A stretch of 27,419 nucleotides of DNA from assembly GCA_002315855.1 (NCBI GenBank), contig DCIG01000006.1:1-27419 (forward strand). Direction: 5' to 3'. Position 1 is the stretch's first letter, and every line of letters begins with the position of its first letter. A program made the translations under genes and the position numbers. Positions 1 through 7,530 of the stretch are shown here, in pieces. Source of the stretch: Lentisphaeria bacterium UBA1732. Lineage in GTDB: Bacteria > Verrucomicrobiota > Lentisphaeria > Victivallales > UBA1829. The notes beneath the pieces were generated by a model. That model was not told where the DNA came from. It made no database searches and was given only the letters and a program-made list of their open reading frames with translations.

Positions 1-54
1 CCCCTAACCTTCTGGTCCGTAGCCAAACGCTCTATCCAGTTGAGCTACGGGCGC
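1..54 (-). tRNA. tRNA-Arg(ACG), cut by the window edge
   Basis: Read on the minus strand, the gene starts at 54 with the acceptor strand GCGCCCG, then T8-A9 and a D arm containing GCTC and GAGC. The anticodon arm has a 5-bp stem (TTTGG/CCAGA) closing the loop CTACGGA. T33 precedes anticodon ACG, so this decodes Arg CGU/CGC after A34 is converted to inosine. About 23 nt of the 3' side (most of the T arm and the acceptor 3' strand) lie outside the window. A promoter lies just upstream at 79-106. Confidence 0.93.
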
Positions 55-78
55 ACTTGTTTTCTTACGACACTAAAT

Positions 79-106
79 AATATACATGTTTTCGTGAAAA
101 ATACAA
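79..106 (-). promoter_or_regulatory. Probable sigma-70-type promoter of tRNA-Arg
   Basis: On the minus strand a -35 TTGTAT (101-106) and a -10 TATATT (79-84) are separated by 16 nt. The expected start near 72 would give a leader of about 18 nt before the tRNA 5' end at 54. Eye-based call. Confidence 0.6.
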
Positions 107-244
107 GGTCATTCCATAAAAAAAGATTAAAAAAGGGGCATTTTCATAAGAATCCGACAGAAGACACGTTTTCATATTAAGGAAGAAGCGACTTTTTGGC
201 AGAGGCATCACAGGACATCTTAGAGAAGAGACATAAAACAATGA

Positions 245-407
245 AAGCTGATTTCAAACGTCCTGCCGGGATGTTTGAAATTCTCTTCAGCATTTTGAGG
301 AAGAGCATTTTCGGCGATTACTTTCCCCGCAGCTGCCGAAAAACACTTCCGCCAGCTGTGCAAAGATCCTTATCAAATCTTTCCGTCAATGACTTATGAA
401 ATCAGTT
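245..407 (-). repeat. Dispersed intergenic repeat, copy 1 (full length, inverted)
   Basis: The reverse complement aligns over its whole length of about 163 nt with the copy at 24234-24398. Shared blocks include CATTGACGGAAAGATTTGAT, GCGGAAGT, ATGCTCTTCC/ACGCTCTTCC and CCCGGCAGGAC. The ends are inverted repeats: AGCTGATTTCAAACGTCC on the left, and GACTTATGAAATCAGT on the right. ACAAT occurs at 238-242 and again at 411-415, which could be a 5-bp target duplication, although so short a match may be chance. An open frame across this copy (196-399) is not considered a gene. Confidence 0.85.
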
Positions 408-509
408 TTTACAATCCACACGAAAGCATCATTTTCACTCCTGAAAGTCGCATCTTTCGAGAGTTGAAAGGATTAATTACATTTTTTACAATTTTTTCAA
501 TTATTTGAT

Positions 510-537
510 TTGATTTTTTCATAAAATGTGCTAAAGT
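510..537 (+). promoter_or_regulatory. Probable promoter of the XRE-family gene
   Basis: TTGATT (510-515) and TAAAGT (532-537) are spaced by 16 nt in a very AT-rich stretch. The predicted start near 544 gives a leader of roughly 245 nt that would contain the short repeat copy at 597-665. An overlapping TTGATT at 505-510 is an alternative -35. Confidence 0.4.
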
Positions 538-596
538 ATGTTAGGTTTGCAGGGGCAAGTCTTTTTTCAAAACATGTTTTTCAATAGAAAGATTCA

Positions 597-665
597 GAGC
601 TGAATTCAAAAGTTCTGCCGAAGAGAAAATCATAACTTTCCGTCAACGGCTACGGAAATCAGCTC
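597..665 (-). repeat. Dispersed intergenic repeat, copy 2 (internally deleted, 69 bp)
   Basis: The left end, GAGCTGAATTCAAAAGTTCTGCCG-like, matches the CCTGCCGG end of the full copies. The right end, CTTTCCGTCAACGGC followed by GGAAATCAGCTC, matches their other end. About 95 nt of the middle is missing. The ends can pair with each other (GAGCTGA/TCAGCTC). It has the same orientation as copy 1 and lies in the presumed leader of the gene at 789. Confidence 0.75.
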
Positions 666-788
666 ATGTTAAAAAGAACTACGCCAAACATACCTTTTTC
701 ATTTTTAGAAAACACAATCATTCATAACATCAGGCAATTTCAGCGATGGAACTGCCGTAAACACTTGATATAAGGAGAATTCCTGATC

Positions 789-1433
789 ATGCCGGATATT
801 AAGCACATCATCCACGATGAAATCAGACGCCTCGCCCGCAAAGAACTCAAGCAGGATTTTGAAGCTGTCCAAAAACAGGTAATGGAGCAAAAGAAAGCAA
901 TCAATGCCCTGACCAAACAAATTGCCGCACTTGAAAAAGAGCTGGCAAAAGCTCCGAAAGGAAATATCCAGGCAGGAAACGAGAATGCAGCCGGAGATAC
1001 CGGGACTACGACCGTTGCAACAGAAAAAGCGCCGAAAGGAGCAAAAGGCGGAAAGAGAGTCCGCAAAATCAAATTCAAACCGTCTTTCATGAAAAAGTTC
1101 CGTCAAAAAACCGGACTTTCTCAGAGCGACATTGCGGTCCTGCTCGGATGCACCACATTCACCATCAGCCACTGGGAAACCGGGAAAAATATTCCGAACA
1201 AAACAAAGTTTGCAGAACTGACCAAATATTTCAATGCCGGAAAGAAAGAACTCTACGCGGCACTGCTTGAAAAAGGCATTGACCGAAAGGCTGAAATCTC
1301 TGCGGAAAAAGCGAAAAAGAAACTCGCAAGCAAAGCAAATATGCCCGGAAGAAAACGTTTGAAAAAAGTTGTCGAAGCAGAAAAAGCGGAAGCTCCGACT
1401 GCAGAACAAGCGCCGGTTACTCCGGCAGAATAA
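789..1433 (+). CDS. Coiled-coil + XRE-type helix-turn-helix DNA-binding protein
   Basis: This 214-aa protein is probably a DNA-binding regulator or nucleoid-associated factor. Residues about 5-55 form a charged, heptad-like helix starting DEIRRLARKE, likely a coiled coil for oligomerisation. Residues 56-97 are a flexible Gly/Ala/Lys linker. Residues about 98-160 are an XRE/Cro-like HTH with LSQSDIAVLLG as the first helix pair and TISHWETG as the recognition helix. The C-terminus from about 165 is basic and Lys/Ala-rich, then acidic and Pro-rich. AAGGAG lies 11 nt before the ATG. The gene is alone, with its own leader and terminator (1452-1487). I recall similar architectures as common solitary genes in PVC bacteria. 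Target and regulon cannot be told from the sequence. Confidence 0.85.
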   Translation: MPDIKHIIHDEIRRLARKELKQDFEAVQKQVMEQKKAINALTKQIAALEKELAKAPKGNIQAGNENAAGDTGTTTVATEKAPKGAKGGKRVRKIKFKPSFMKKFRQKTGLSQSDIAVLLGCTTFTISHWETGKNIPNKTKFAELTKYFNAGKKELYAALLEKGIDRKAEISAEKAKKKLASKANMPGRKRLKKVVEAEKAEAPTAEQAPVTPAE

Positions 1434-1451
1434 GAAACGATATTTGATTTC

Positions 1452-1488
1452 AAAAAAGCAATCGGCAAGTTCCGGTTGCTTTTTTTTA
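1452..1488 (+). terminator. Bidirectional rho-independent terminator
   Basis: The stem GCAATCGG / CCGGTTGC (with one G-T pair) closes a 6-nt loop. It is followed by eight or more T on the plus strand and preceded by six A, so it can also work on the minus strand. It ends the XRE gene and could also serve the convergent peptidase gene (stop at 1556). Confidence 0.88.
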
Positions 1489-1555
1489 CAGAAAAGCGGG
1501 GATAGAAGAAAGTGAGGGAAATGACTCTGACGGGGAAACAGGACAAGTCCGTCAT

Positions 1556-2155
1556 TCAGTCTTTTTCGGGGGAACTCAACGAGGGAGGCAGGACAACCTG
1601 ATAAAGAAGTTTGTCTTTCAAAGACGGATAGGAAATCCTGCCATCAAGGAAACGTGCAACAGGTCGCGCCCCATCAAAAAACCAAAGCTGCCCGCGAAAC
1701 GGGACGGGGGCGACACAGAGTTTTTTGCGCCAAAATGCGAGAAACCAGAAATGGCGCATAACAGCACAAAAAGAAGATTTGAGTTTCATGCGGTGCTGAT
1801 TGCGGCGAAATTGAAGAAGTCCGTCTTTGCCATGAGAAACAGGCTCTCTGACCGTTGAAGGAGCATTTTTCCGGCTGACCAATACAACACGCAACAGCGT
1901 ACAATCCGAGGCAACGGGGGCATCATCGGTATCACGATTATCTCCACGCGTAATCAAGGCCGGAGGTGAGGCAACGCGACGTACCACACGATGAACAATC
2001 TGACGCGACCCGTCATGACGTTCTATGCAGATTATGTCGCCCGGTTCCACGGCATCAAAAGAGACAGGTTCACAAAAAAGAATATCTCCCGGCGTAAAAA
2101 CACGGGTCATACTGCAACCATAGTAAAAAACGCGGGAGAATTTCTCATCAGGCAT
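1556..2155 (-). CDS. S26-type (S26B-like, Ser/His) signal-peptidase-related protein
   Basis: A 199-aa protein whose N-terminal half has signal peptidase I boxes. GCSM carries the presumed Ser nucleophile (S15), followed by FTPGDILF. VEPGDIICIE and IVHRVV (H55) sit where bacterial enzymes have the catalytic Lys, and ITRGDN plus D77/D78 form the last conserved box. A His in that position is typical of the archaeal/ER-like S26B (SipW/Sec11) branch. An N-terminal membrane anchor is not visible. The only hydrophobic stretch is a short one around residues 128-141 (FCAVMRHFWFLAFW). The gene starts 9 nt after the permease stop and is the last of the secretin/ABC operon. It may process exported substrates, but that is inference. 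It could also be a non-proteolytic relative. Confidence 0.7.
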   Translation of the reverse strand: MPDEKFSRVFYYGCSMTRVFTPGDILFCEPVSFDAVEPGDIICIERHDGSRQIVHRVVRRVASPPALITRGDNRDTDDAPVASDCTLLRVVLVSRKNAPSTVREPVSHGKDGLLQFRRNQHRMKLKSSFCAVMRHFWFLAFWRKKLCVAPVPFRGQLWFFDGARPVARFLDGRISYPSLKDKLLYQVVLPPSLSSPEKD

Positions 2156-2164
2156 AGGTCAAAC

Positions 2165-3451
2165 TCACTCAGAACGCAAAACATCGATGGGGTTCTGCTG
2201 CGCGGCACGCCACGCGGGATATGTGCCGAAAACCACACCGACAAAAGATGAAATGAAAATTGACGCCAGAATATTCACCATAGAATAAATGGTAGGCATA
2301 TTGGCAAACCGCGTAACGATTTCCGAAAGACCAACCCCAAGCGCAATCCCAAGCAGACCGCCAAGCGTGGTCAAAATAACCGTTTCTATGAGGAATTGAT
2401 TCAGGATGTCAAGTTTCTGCGCCCCCAAAGCACGGCGCGTACCGATTTCTTTTTTCCGCTCGGAAACGCTGGCAAGCATGATGTTCATAATGCCGATACC
2501 GCCCACCAGAAGAGAAATACCGGCAATGGAACTCATCACGATGGTAAAGATATTCTGCGTGGCTTCGCGCTGTTTCAGCAATTCGAGGGGGACAATGATG
2601 TCCCAGTCCTTCGTTTTGGGATGCGATTTCTCCATGAAGTTGGCAAGGCGTTTCGAGGTATTATCGATATATTCGAGATTGCGGACCTTGATCATCAGGA
2701 TGTCATAGTCCACCAGAACGACTTTACTGCTGCGCCGTCCGGAAGATTCGGAAACATAGCCGTTAAACGAGTTTTTATCCGTATTGGCGGGAATCATGAT
2801 AAGGTCGTTGGGACTGCCCAGTTCCGGCAGATTGGTACCATTGTCATTTTTCAGGATACCCACGATTTTGAAGGAAGCAAGGGGTGTTTTGATGGTGCCG
2901 CCAATCACATCCGTCGAGCCGAGCTGGAACATTTTTCGTTTGACGTTTGCCCCAATCACGCAGATATTCTGTGCGTCCTGATAGTCGGCAGGAGAGAACC
3001 AGCGTCCGGAAGCGAGTTTCGAGGAAGAGTCTTCCAGAAAACAGGGAGAAACACCGACGAGCTTCAAATCCAAACGATCCTGTCCCTTGATGATGGACTG
3101 ACGCGTATTGCGAACCGTGGTAACACGCTCCACATTTTCCAGTTTCGCGAGATATTCCTCATCATGGGTCGTAATGCCGTAACGCTCCACCGCACTGTTC
3201 TGCATACTGCGTCCGCTGCTGCTGCCGCCGCTTGCTTCAAAAACGGGCTTTTTGGAGTAGACGATGATTTTATCGATTCCCATGGATTCAATTTGAGAAA
3301 GGGCAGAACGCTTGGCACCTTCGGAAATGGCCATCATGGAAATCACGCTGCCGACACCGAAAATAACGCCAAGAGAGGTCAAAAGCGAACGCGTCTTGTG
3401 GAGACGCAAGTTCAGCATGGAAAGGGAAATAATATCTGAAAGCCTCATCAT
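2165..3451 (-). CDS. MacB/FtsX-like ABC transporter permease
   Basis: A 428-aa permease of the MacB/LolC type. A short cytoplasmic N-terminus precedes TM1 at about residues 22-42 (LLTSLGVIFGVGSVISMMA). A large periplasmic MacB_PCD-like domain follows (about 45-300). Three TM segments come near the C-terminus (about 305-330, 350-378 and 388-412) with the typical MNIMLASVSERKKEIGTRRA cytoplasmic loop and an end resembling WRAAQQNPIDVLRSE. The ATG overlaps the ATPase stop (ATGA), indicating translational coupling. With the separate ATPase and adaptor it should form a mechanotransmission-type exporter that pushes periplasmic substrates outward. Substrate unknown (peptide, lipoprotein, glycolipid or drug). 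Confidence 0.92.
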   Translation of the reverse strand: MMRLSDIISLSMLNLRLHKTRSLLTSLGVIFGVGSVISMMAISEGAKRSALSQIESMGIDKIIVYSKKPVFEASGGSSSGRSMQNSAVERYGITTHDEEYLAKLENVERVTTVRNTRQSIIKGQDRLDLKLVGVSPCFLEDSSSKLASGRWFSPADYQDAQNICVIGANVKRKMFQLGSTDVIGGTIKTPLASFKIVGILKNDNGTNLPELGSPNDLIMIPANTDKNSFNGYVSESSGRRSSKVVLVDYDILMIKVRNLEYIDNTSKRLANFMEKSHPKTKDWDIIVPLELLKQREATQNIFTIVMSSIAGISLLVGGIGIMNIMLASVSERKKEIGTRRALGAQKLDILNQFLIETVILTTLGGLLGIALGVGLSEIVTRFANMPTIYSMVNILASIFISSFVGVVFGTYPAWRAAQQNPIDVLRSE

Positions 3452-4167
3452 GATTGAGCCGGCTCCTGCGGCAGAGGATCCGAGAAAGAATCCACGATAC
3501 GTCCATCGCGCAGACGGATGACTTTGTCATAATGATGTTCAAAGAGCGGGTTGTGCGTAACCATGATAATGGTAACATTCTGCTCGCGGTTAATCTTATG
3601 GAAAAGCGCCATAATCTCATTACCGGTCTTTTCGTCCAGGTTTCCCGTAGGTTCGTCAGCAAGAAGGAACGCAGGCTGATTGCACAGAGAACGAGCAACG
3701 GCAACGCGCTGGCATTCACCGCCGGAGAGCTGAGTGGGACGATGTCCGAGACGATGTCCCAATCCGACGATTTTCGCGAGTTCCAAAGCGCGGGCACGGC
3801 GTTTGCGGGGTGCTTCACGCTTATAAATCATCGGGACCTCGATGTTCTGTTCGATGGTCAGATACGGGAACAGATTGAAACTCTGGAAGATAAATCCGAT
3901 TTTGCTGTTGCGAAAAGTCGCCTGTTCACTGTCGCTCAAGGAAGAGACATCAATTCCATCAAGGAAATAACTGCCGGAAGTGGGGACATCAAGCATACCG
4001 AGGATATTCAGCATGGTGGATTTTCCGCTGCCGGAAGTACCGAGGATACCGACGAACTGCCCGCGGGTAATGGAAAACGACACGCCCTTGAGGACATGCA
4101 CCTTCAAACCGCCCGGATTATACGTTTTGTGGATATCAGTCAGCCGGACTACCACATCGTTGTTCAT
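3448..4167 (-). CDS. ABC transporter ATP-binding protein, MacB/LolD type
   Basis: This 239-aa ATPase has Walker A GTSGSGKST (residues 43-51), Q-loop FQSFNLFPYLT (near 95), signature LSGGECQRVAVARS (147-160), Walker B FLLADEPTGNLD (168-178) and the switch His in MVTHNP. The length and the LFPYLTIEQNIE segment match the LolD/MacB-ATPase family, which drives FtsX-like permeases. It starts 11 nt after the adaptor stop and overlaps the permease start by 4 nt. It acts on the cytoplasmic face, presumably as a homodimer with two permease copies. Confidence 0.95.
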   Translation of the reverse strand: MNNDVVVRLTDIHKTYNPGGLKVHVLKGVSFSITRGQFVGILGTSGSGKSTMLNILGMLDVPTSGSYFLDGIDVSSLSDSEQATFRNSKIGFIFQSFNLFPYLTIEQNIEVPMIYKREAPRKRRARALELAKIVGLGHRLGHRPTQLSGGECQRVAVARSLCNQPAFLLADEPTGNLDEKTGNEIMALFHKINREQNVTIIMVTHNPLFEHHYDKVIRLRDGRIVDSFSDPLPQEPAQS

Positions 4168-4178
4168 AGGACGTACTC

Positions 4179-5684
4179 TTACTCTTCAGTCTGTTTTTTC
4201 TGATAAGGGCGATAGAGGTAAACGATATCACCTTCGCTGACGCCTTCGGTAATACACACGGTATTATCATTGGAGTCGCCGATCTTGACCGGAATCTCCG
4301 TAGGAACTCCATCCTTATTGACATAAACATAGAAGCCTTTGTCATTTTCAAAGACAGCTTCGACGGGAATGTAAAGGACATCCTGCAAGACACTGGAAAT
4401 GATTTCAATCAGAACACTCATGCCATTGACAAGCTGATCGTCCTGAGAATCAAGCGTAATGCGGGAAGGATAAATTTTCGGAGAGGTGTCGTCCCAGAAG
4501 AACTGGTTCACAGGCAAAGTGGCGATTTCAGAGATGGAGCCGCCGACTTTCAGGGTGGGAATGGATTCCGGAGTAATGATAACCTTGTTGCCGGGATTGA
4601 TTTTCGATCGGAAAGCTTCGGGGAGATCGAAGTCCACCATGAGATTGCTCATTTCGGGGATGGTAAGAAGAATCATACCTTTGTGAGCATCGGTGCCGGG
4701 CTTGATTTCATCCGCTGTATAGCGGCTGTCAGGGTCGCCGTAAATCACGATACCGTCTGTGGGCGCGTAAATTTTCATCATGGGCAAATAAGACTGATAA
4801 CGTGTCAGCTGCGTAGCAATACGGCGGCGGTTTGCAGTCAGATTGTCAACTCTTTTTTTTGCCTGAAGGAGGCTGGAAGACGTGGAAATACGAGCCTTTT
4901 CCAAGTTCAGAATGGAGTGTTCCAAATTGTTGTTCAAGGTCATTTTCTGAATGGGGTCATCATAACGCTTGAAACTTTTCCGGTTGTTGCGAGCCGTTTG
5001 CAGGGAATTTTCCGCAGAAGAAATGGCATCCTGCAATTTCGACAAAGCCTGTTCATTGGAAGCACGTTCCGACTCATCGGAAGCACTTGTTTTGCTGATT
5101 TCGTCTTTTTTGTCGCTGTAATTTTTTTCGGCAGTTTTCAATGATGTTTCGGCATTCATAATGCCCAAGTCATAACTGTCCCGTTTTTCGGAACGAGTCA
5201 GGCGCAGGTATTTGCGCAAAGCAGAAGCAGCCTGCTTCACACTGTCTTCCGCCTCGCGGAGAGTAACGGCATTGGAGCGTTCCTGAATTTTGACGTTTTC
5301 CTCGGCGACGGTCAGCTCTTCTTCCGTATTGGAAAGGTTTGTGGACAGTTCGTCGATGCGTTCCTGCAATTCCGTCTCTTCAAAGGTAACAAGCAAATCA
5401 CCTTCCTTGACATGCGTGTTTTCATCCACGATGTCGAGGATTTTGGTGGAATAACTGGCTTCCAATCCGATTTTGTGCTTCTTGTTTGCCACGACATTGC
5501 CGTTCAGGCGCAACCCCAGGGTCATTTCGCCGCGCTTCACGACAAAGGTGCGGTCGACATCCGCAGCAACCATCTGGGCAGAAAGATTTTTTCTGTTATG
5601 GAAGCGGACTGCGAACCAAATTCCCACTGCAAGCAGAGCAATGGGAATAACGCAGAAAAAGATAAATTTCAAAAACTTTTTCAT
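4179..5684 (-). CDS. HlyD/MacA-family periplasmic adaptor with a long coiled coil
   Basis: A 501-aa membrane-fusion protein. A single N-terminal TM anchor (residues about 4-26) is followed by a first lipoyl-half/beta-barrel strand set. Residues about 95-310 are a long alpha-helical hairpin with heptad-like Leu/Ala spacing. The second lipoyl half follows (MMKIYAPTDGIVIYGD, about 318-333), then beta-barrel and membrane-proximal domains ending VYLYRPYQ. The helical part of about 200 residues is longer than I would expect for MacA, which may reflect docking to a secretin rather than TolC. GGAGAG, lying inside the secretin gene's 3' end, is 9 nt before the ATG. The inter-gene gap is 6 nt. Confidence 0.9.
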   Translation of the reverse strand: MKKFLKFIFFCVIPIALLAVGIWFAVRFHNRKNLSAQMVAADVDRTFVVKRGEMTLGLRLNGNVVANKKHKIGLEASYSTKILDIVDENTHVKEGDLLVTFEETELQERIDELSTNLSNTEEELTVAEENVKIQERSNAVTLREAEDSVKQAASALRKYLRLTRSEKRDSYDLGIMNAETSLKTAEKNYSDKKDEISKTSASDESERASNEQALSKLQDAISSAENSLQTARNNRKSFKRYDDPIQKMTLNNNLEHSILNLEKARISTSSSLLQAKKRVDNLTANRRRIATQLTRYQSYLPMMKIYAPTDGIVIYGDPDSRYTADEIKPGTDAHKGMILLTIPEMSNLMVDFDLPEAFRSKINPGNKVIITPESIPTLKVGGSISEIATLPVNQFFWDDTSPKIYPSRITLDSQDDQLVNGMSVLIEIISSVLQDVLYIPVEAVFENDKGFYVYVNKDGVPTEIPVKIGDSNDNTVCITEGVSEGDIVYLYRPYQKKQTEE

Positions 5685-5690
5685 GGGAAC

Positions 5691-7163
5691 TTACTCTCCG
5701 ACAGATGCAGTCCCATTTTTGTCAGATGCAGCGTCTGCACCTTCGTTTCGGGCATTATCCTTTTTGTCCTTGTCAGTGGAGAAGAAATCCTTGATGGACT
5801 GGAATGTTACGAGCGGATTGTCGAAGAATTCATTCTTGACCTTTTCAACGCTGGTAGTCATTTCAGGGAGGAGCTCCGAACCGCGCATAATTTCGGCAAT
5901 CTTTTCGGTGGTGCTGATGGATTCTTCAGGATCAAACAGGACGCCATCCGCCAAATCATCCGGATTCAGGATGCGGACACGGAGGAAGAACAAAAGCTGA
6001 GTAACGTTCTTCTGGGTATATTTGGAGGTAAAGAGTTCGCCAAGATACGGGATGTCGCTCAGGAACGGAACGCGCTTCTGCTGGATGGAATTGCTGTCAT
6101 GATAGAGACCGCCCATAATGACAATCTGACCATCGGAAAGACGCAGGTAGGAAGCAATGCTGCGGATGGAAATAACCGGCACCGAATAGGAGCCGCCGCC
6201 GCTGACAGAAATACGCTCGGTCGACTGAACGTTGGAAACTTCAGGTTCGACACGCAGGGTAACGTTGTCATCGTTAATCATCAGGGGTTCCACCGTGAGA
6301 GTAACGCCAACGCGTTTGAATGTGGTACTGGTGCTGATACTGCCGTTTGTAATCGTTTGAGACTGGATCGGCTGATCCTGACCAGTGGAAATTTTGGCTT
6401 CTTCGTTGCGGGCAACGACAATCACAGGCGATGAAAGGACACGGGCATCCTGCGCTGTAAGGAGCCACTGCAATGCGACGTTGAAGTTATTATGACCGGA
6501 TGCAAAAGTCCAGCTGTTGGCCATATCCGTGGGATTCGAGGTATCAACGGGTGTCATGACTGTGCCAATGTTGCTCATCGTATCGCCGTCATAACGCTGA
6601 CCTTGTGCATCAATCATGGAAACGGTAGTCGGGCTCTGGAAATTGAACGAAAGATTACGCTGAGAATTGTCGGTAATCATGACTTCCACAATTTTCGCCT
6701 CAATCAAGACCTGAGAAGAAGGAATGTCAAGTTCAGGCAAAGCAGTGGAAATGGCCTTGATATTTGTTTTCAGGTCGCGAATGGTAATCAGATTCTGTTC
6801 TTCGGCATATTCCACGAGGCCATTGTCGGAAACCATGGCTTCCACGCTGTTCAGGAGCTTGGAGGCAGTAGCATAGCGGCACCGGTAAATCAGGATGCTG
6901 GAATCATCACTGATGTCCACCACTTTCAGATAAGGTTCAACCGGCTTCGTAACACGAGCCTGCTTCTGAATCGGGCGGAACATTTCGCGGAGCTGGTCGG
7001 CAACACTCTGAACATTTTTCTTTCCCTGTTCAATATCTTCCTCAGTTCTCACTTCTGTCACGACAGGGATCGAACTACTGTTGACATCTTCAGCAGAGAT
7101 GGAAACTGCACCTAACAAGGAGGCAGCAAGGGCGGGAATCAGGAGACGGCGGGAGTCTTTCAT
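5691..7163 (-). CDS. Secretin-family (GspD/PilQ-like) outer-membrane channel
   Basis: A 490-aa product if it starts at the ATG at 7163, which directly precedes a signal peptide (MKDSRRLLIPALAASLLGAV, cleavage near SISA/ED). An upstream in-frame start would put 30 polar residues before the signal. One N-type ring domain lies at about 80-165 (YRCRYATASKLLNSVE to LPELDI). VLIEAKIVEV opens the secretin core. Core hallmarks are VGVTLTVEPLM, VPVISIRSIASYLRLSDG, QIVIMGGLYHD and VPFLSDIPYLGELF. Family members form large multimeric outer-membrane gates. It is the first gene of an operon with an ABC exporter and adaptor. No GspE, GspF, pilin or other type II genes are nearby, so a dedicated exporter role is inferred. 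Confidence 0.9.
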   Translation of the reverse strand: MKDSRRLLIPALAASLLGAVSISAEDVNSSSIPVVTEVRTEEDIEQGKKNVQSVADQLREMFRPIQKQARVTKPVEPYLKVVDISDDSSILIYRCRYATASKLLNSVEAMVSDNGLVEYAEEQNLITIRDLKTNIKAISTALPELDIPSSQVLIEAKIVEVMITDNSQRNLSFNFQSPTTVSMIDAQGQRYDGDTMSNIGTVMTPVDTSNPTDMANSWTFASGHNNFNVALQWLLTAQDARVLSSPVIVVARNEEAKISTGQDQPIQSQTITNGSISTSTTFKRVGVTLTVEPLMINDDNVTLRVEPEVSNVQSTERISVSGGGSYSVPVISIRSIASYLRLSDGQIVIMGGLYHDSNSIQQKRVPFLSDIPYLGELFTSKYTQKNVTQLLFFLRVRILNPDDLADGVLFDPEESISTTEKIAEIMRGSELLPEMTTSVEKVKNEFFDNPLVTFQSIKDFFSTDKDKKDNARNEGADAASDKNGTASVGE

Positions 7164-7231
7164 GGGAATACGTCTTTCAGATGTTTTAAAATAGAAACGG
7201 GAATTTTTGCTATGGGATGGGATGGAAAGAT

Positions 7232-7260
7232 AATATACATTCCGATAACTCAATTGTCAA
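7232..7260 (-). promoter_or_regulatory. Strong promoter of the secretin/ABC operon
   Basis: On the minus strand TTGACA (7255-7260, a consensus -35) and TATATT (7232-7237) are separated by exactly 17 nt. The predicted start is near 7225, about 60 nt before the ATG at 7163. No operator-like palindrome is evident between them. Confidence 0.78.
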
Positions 7261-7476
7261 GCAATACGGGAATAAAAATATTCGATTTTATTCTAAAAAA
7301 CGAAGGGAAATCATTTTATTCTAATCGTACACAAATAAAGAGGATGTTCTTATTTTTCACGATTGGCGAATTATGGTGTTTTTGTCCATTTCAGAAAACA
7401 AAAGCAATCGGGAAAAAACATGAAAAAGGGATGGAAAATATACCGATGAAAAAGGCAATTTCAAAAGCTGACAGGG

Positions 7477-7530
7477 AAGCTGATTTCAAAAGTCCTTCCG
7501 GCAGCTTTGAAACCATCTTTCAGGAGTCAA
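7477..7530 (-). repeat. Dispersed intergenic repeat, copy 3 (one-end fragment)
   Basis: Starts AAGCTGATTTCAAAAGTCC, then TTCCGGCAGCTTTGAAA and CATCTTTCAGG. This aligns with the first 50 nt or so of copy 1 (245 onward). The other end is not found. The fragment stops at the stop codon of the EEP-family gene (7531), so it sits in that gene's 3' untranslated region. The remaining 7261-7476 stretch is AT-rich and I see nothing else in it. Confidence 0.6.

Noticed and set aside
196..399. Plus-strand open frame of 67 residues at the left edge
   Set aside because: It runs through repeat copy 1. It begins without a ribosome-binding site, and other copies have stops in the equivalent frame. Treated as non-coding repeat.
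438..463. Imperfect hairpin CTCCTGAAAG/CTTTCGAGAG
   Set aside because: It has one mismatch, no T run directly after it and no gene ending nearby. It may be chance in an AT-rich gap.
2396..3439. Long antisense open frames, e.g. opposite the permease, secretin (5412-6434), 7TM-HD gene (10563-11741) and fabF (14723-15952)
   Set aside because: They lie wholly over well-identified genes. Their translations are His/Asn/Gly/Arg-rich in the way antisense frames are, with no domain or ribosome-binding site.
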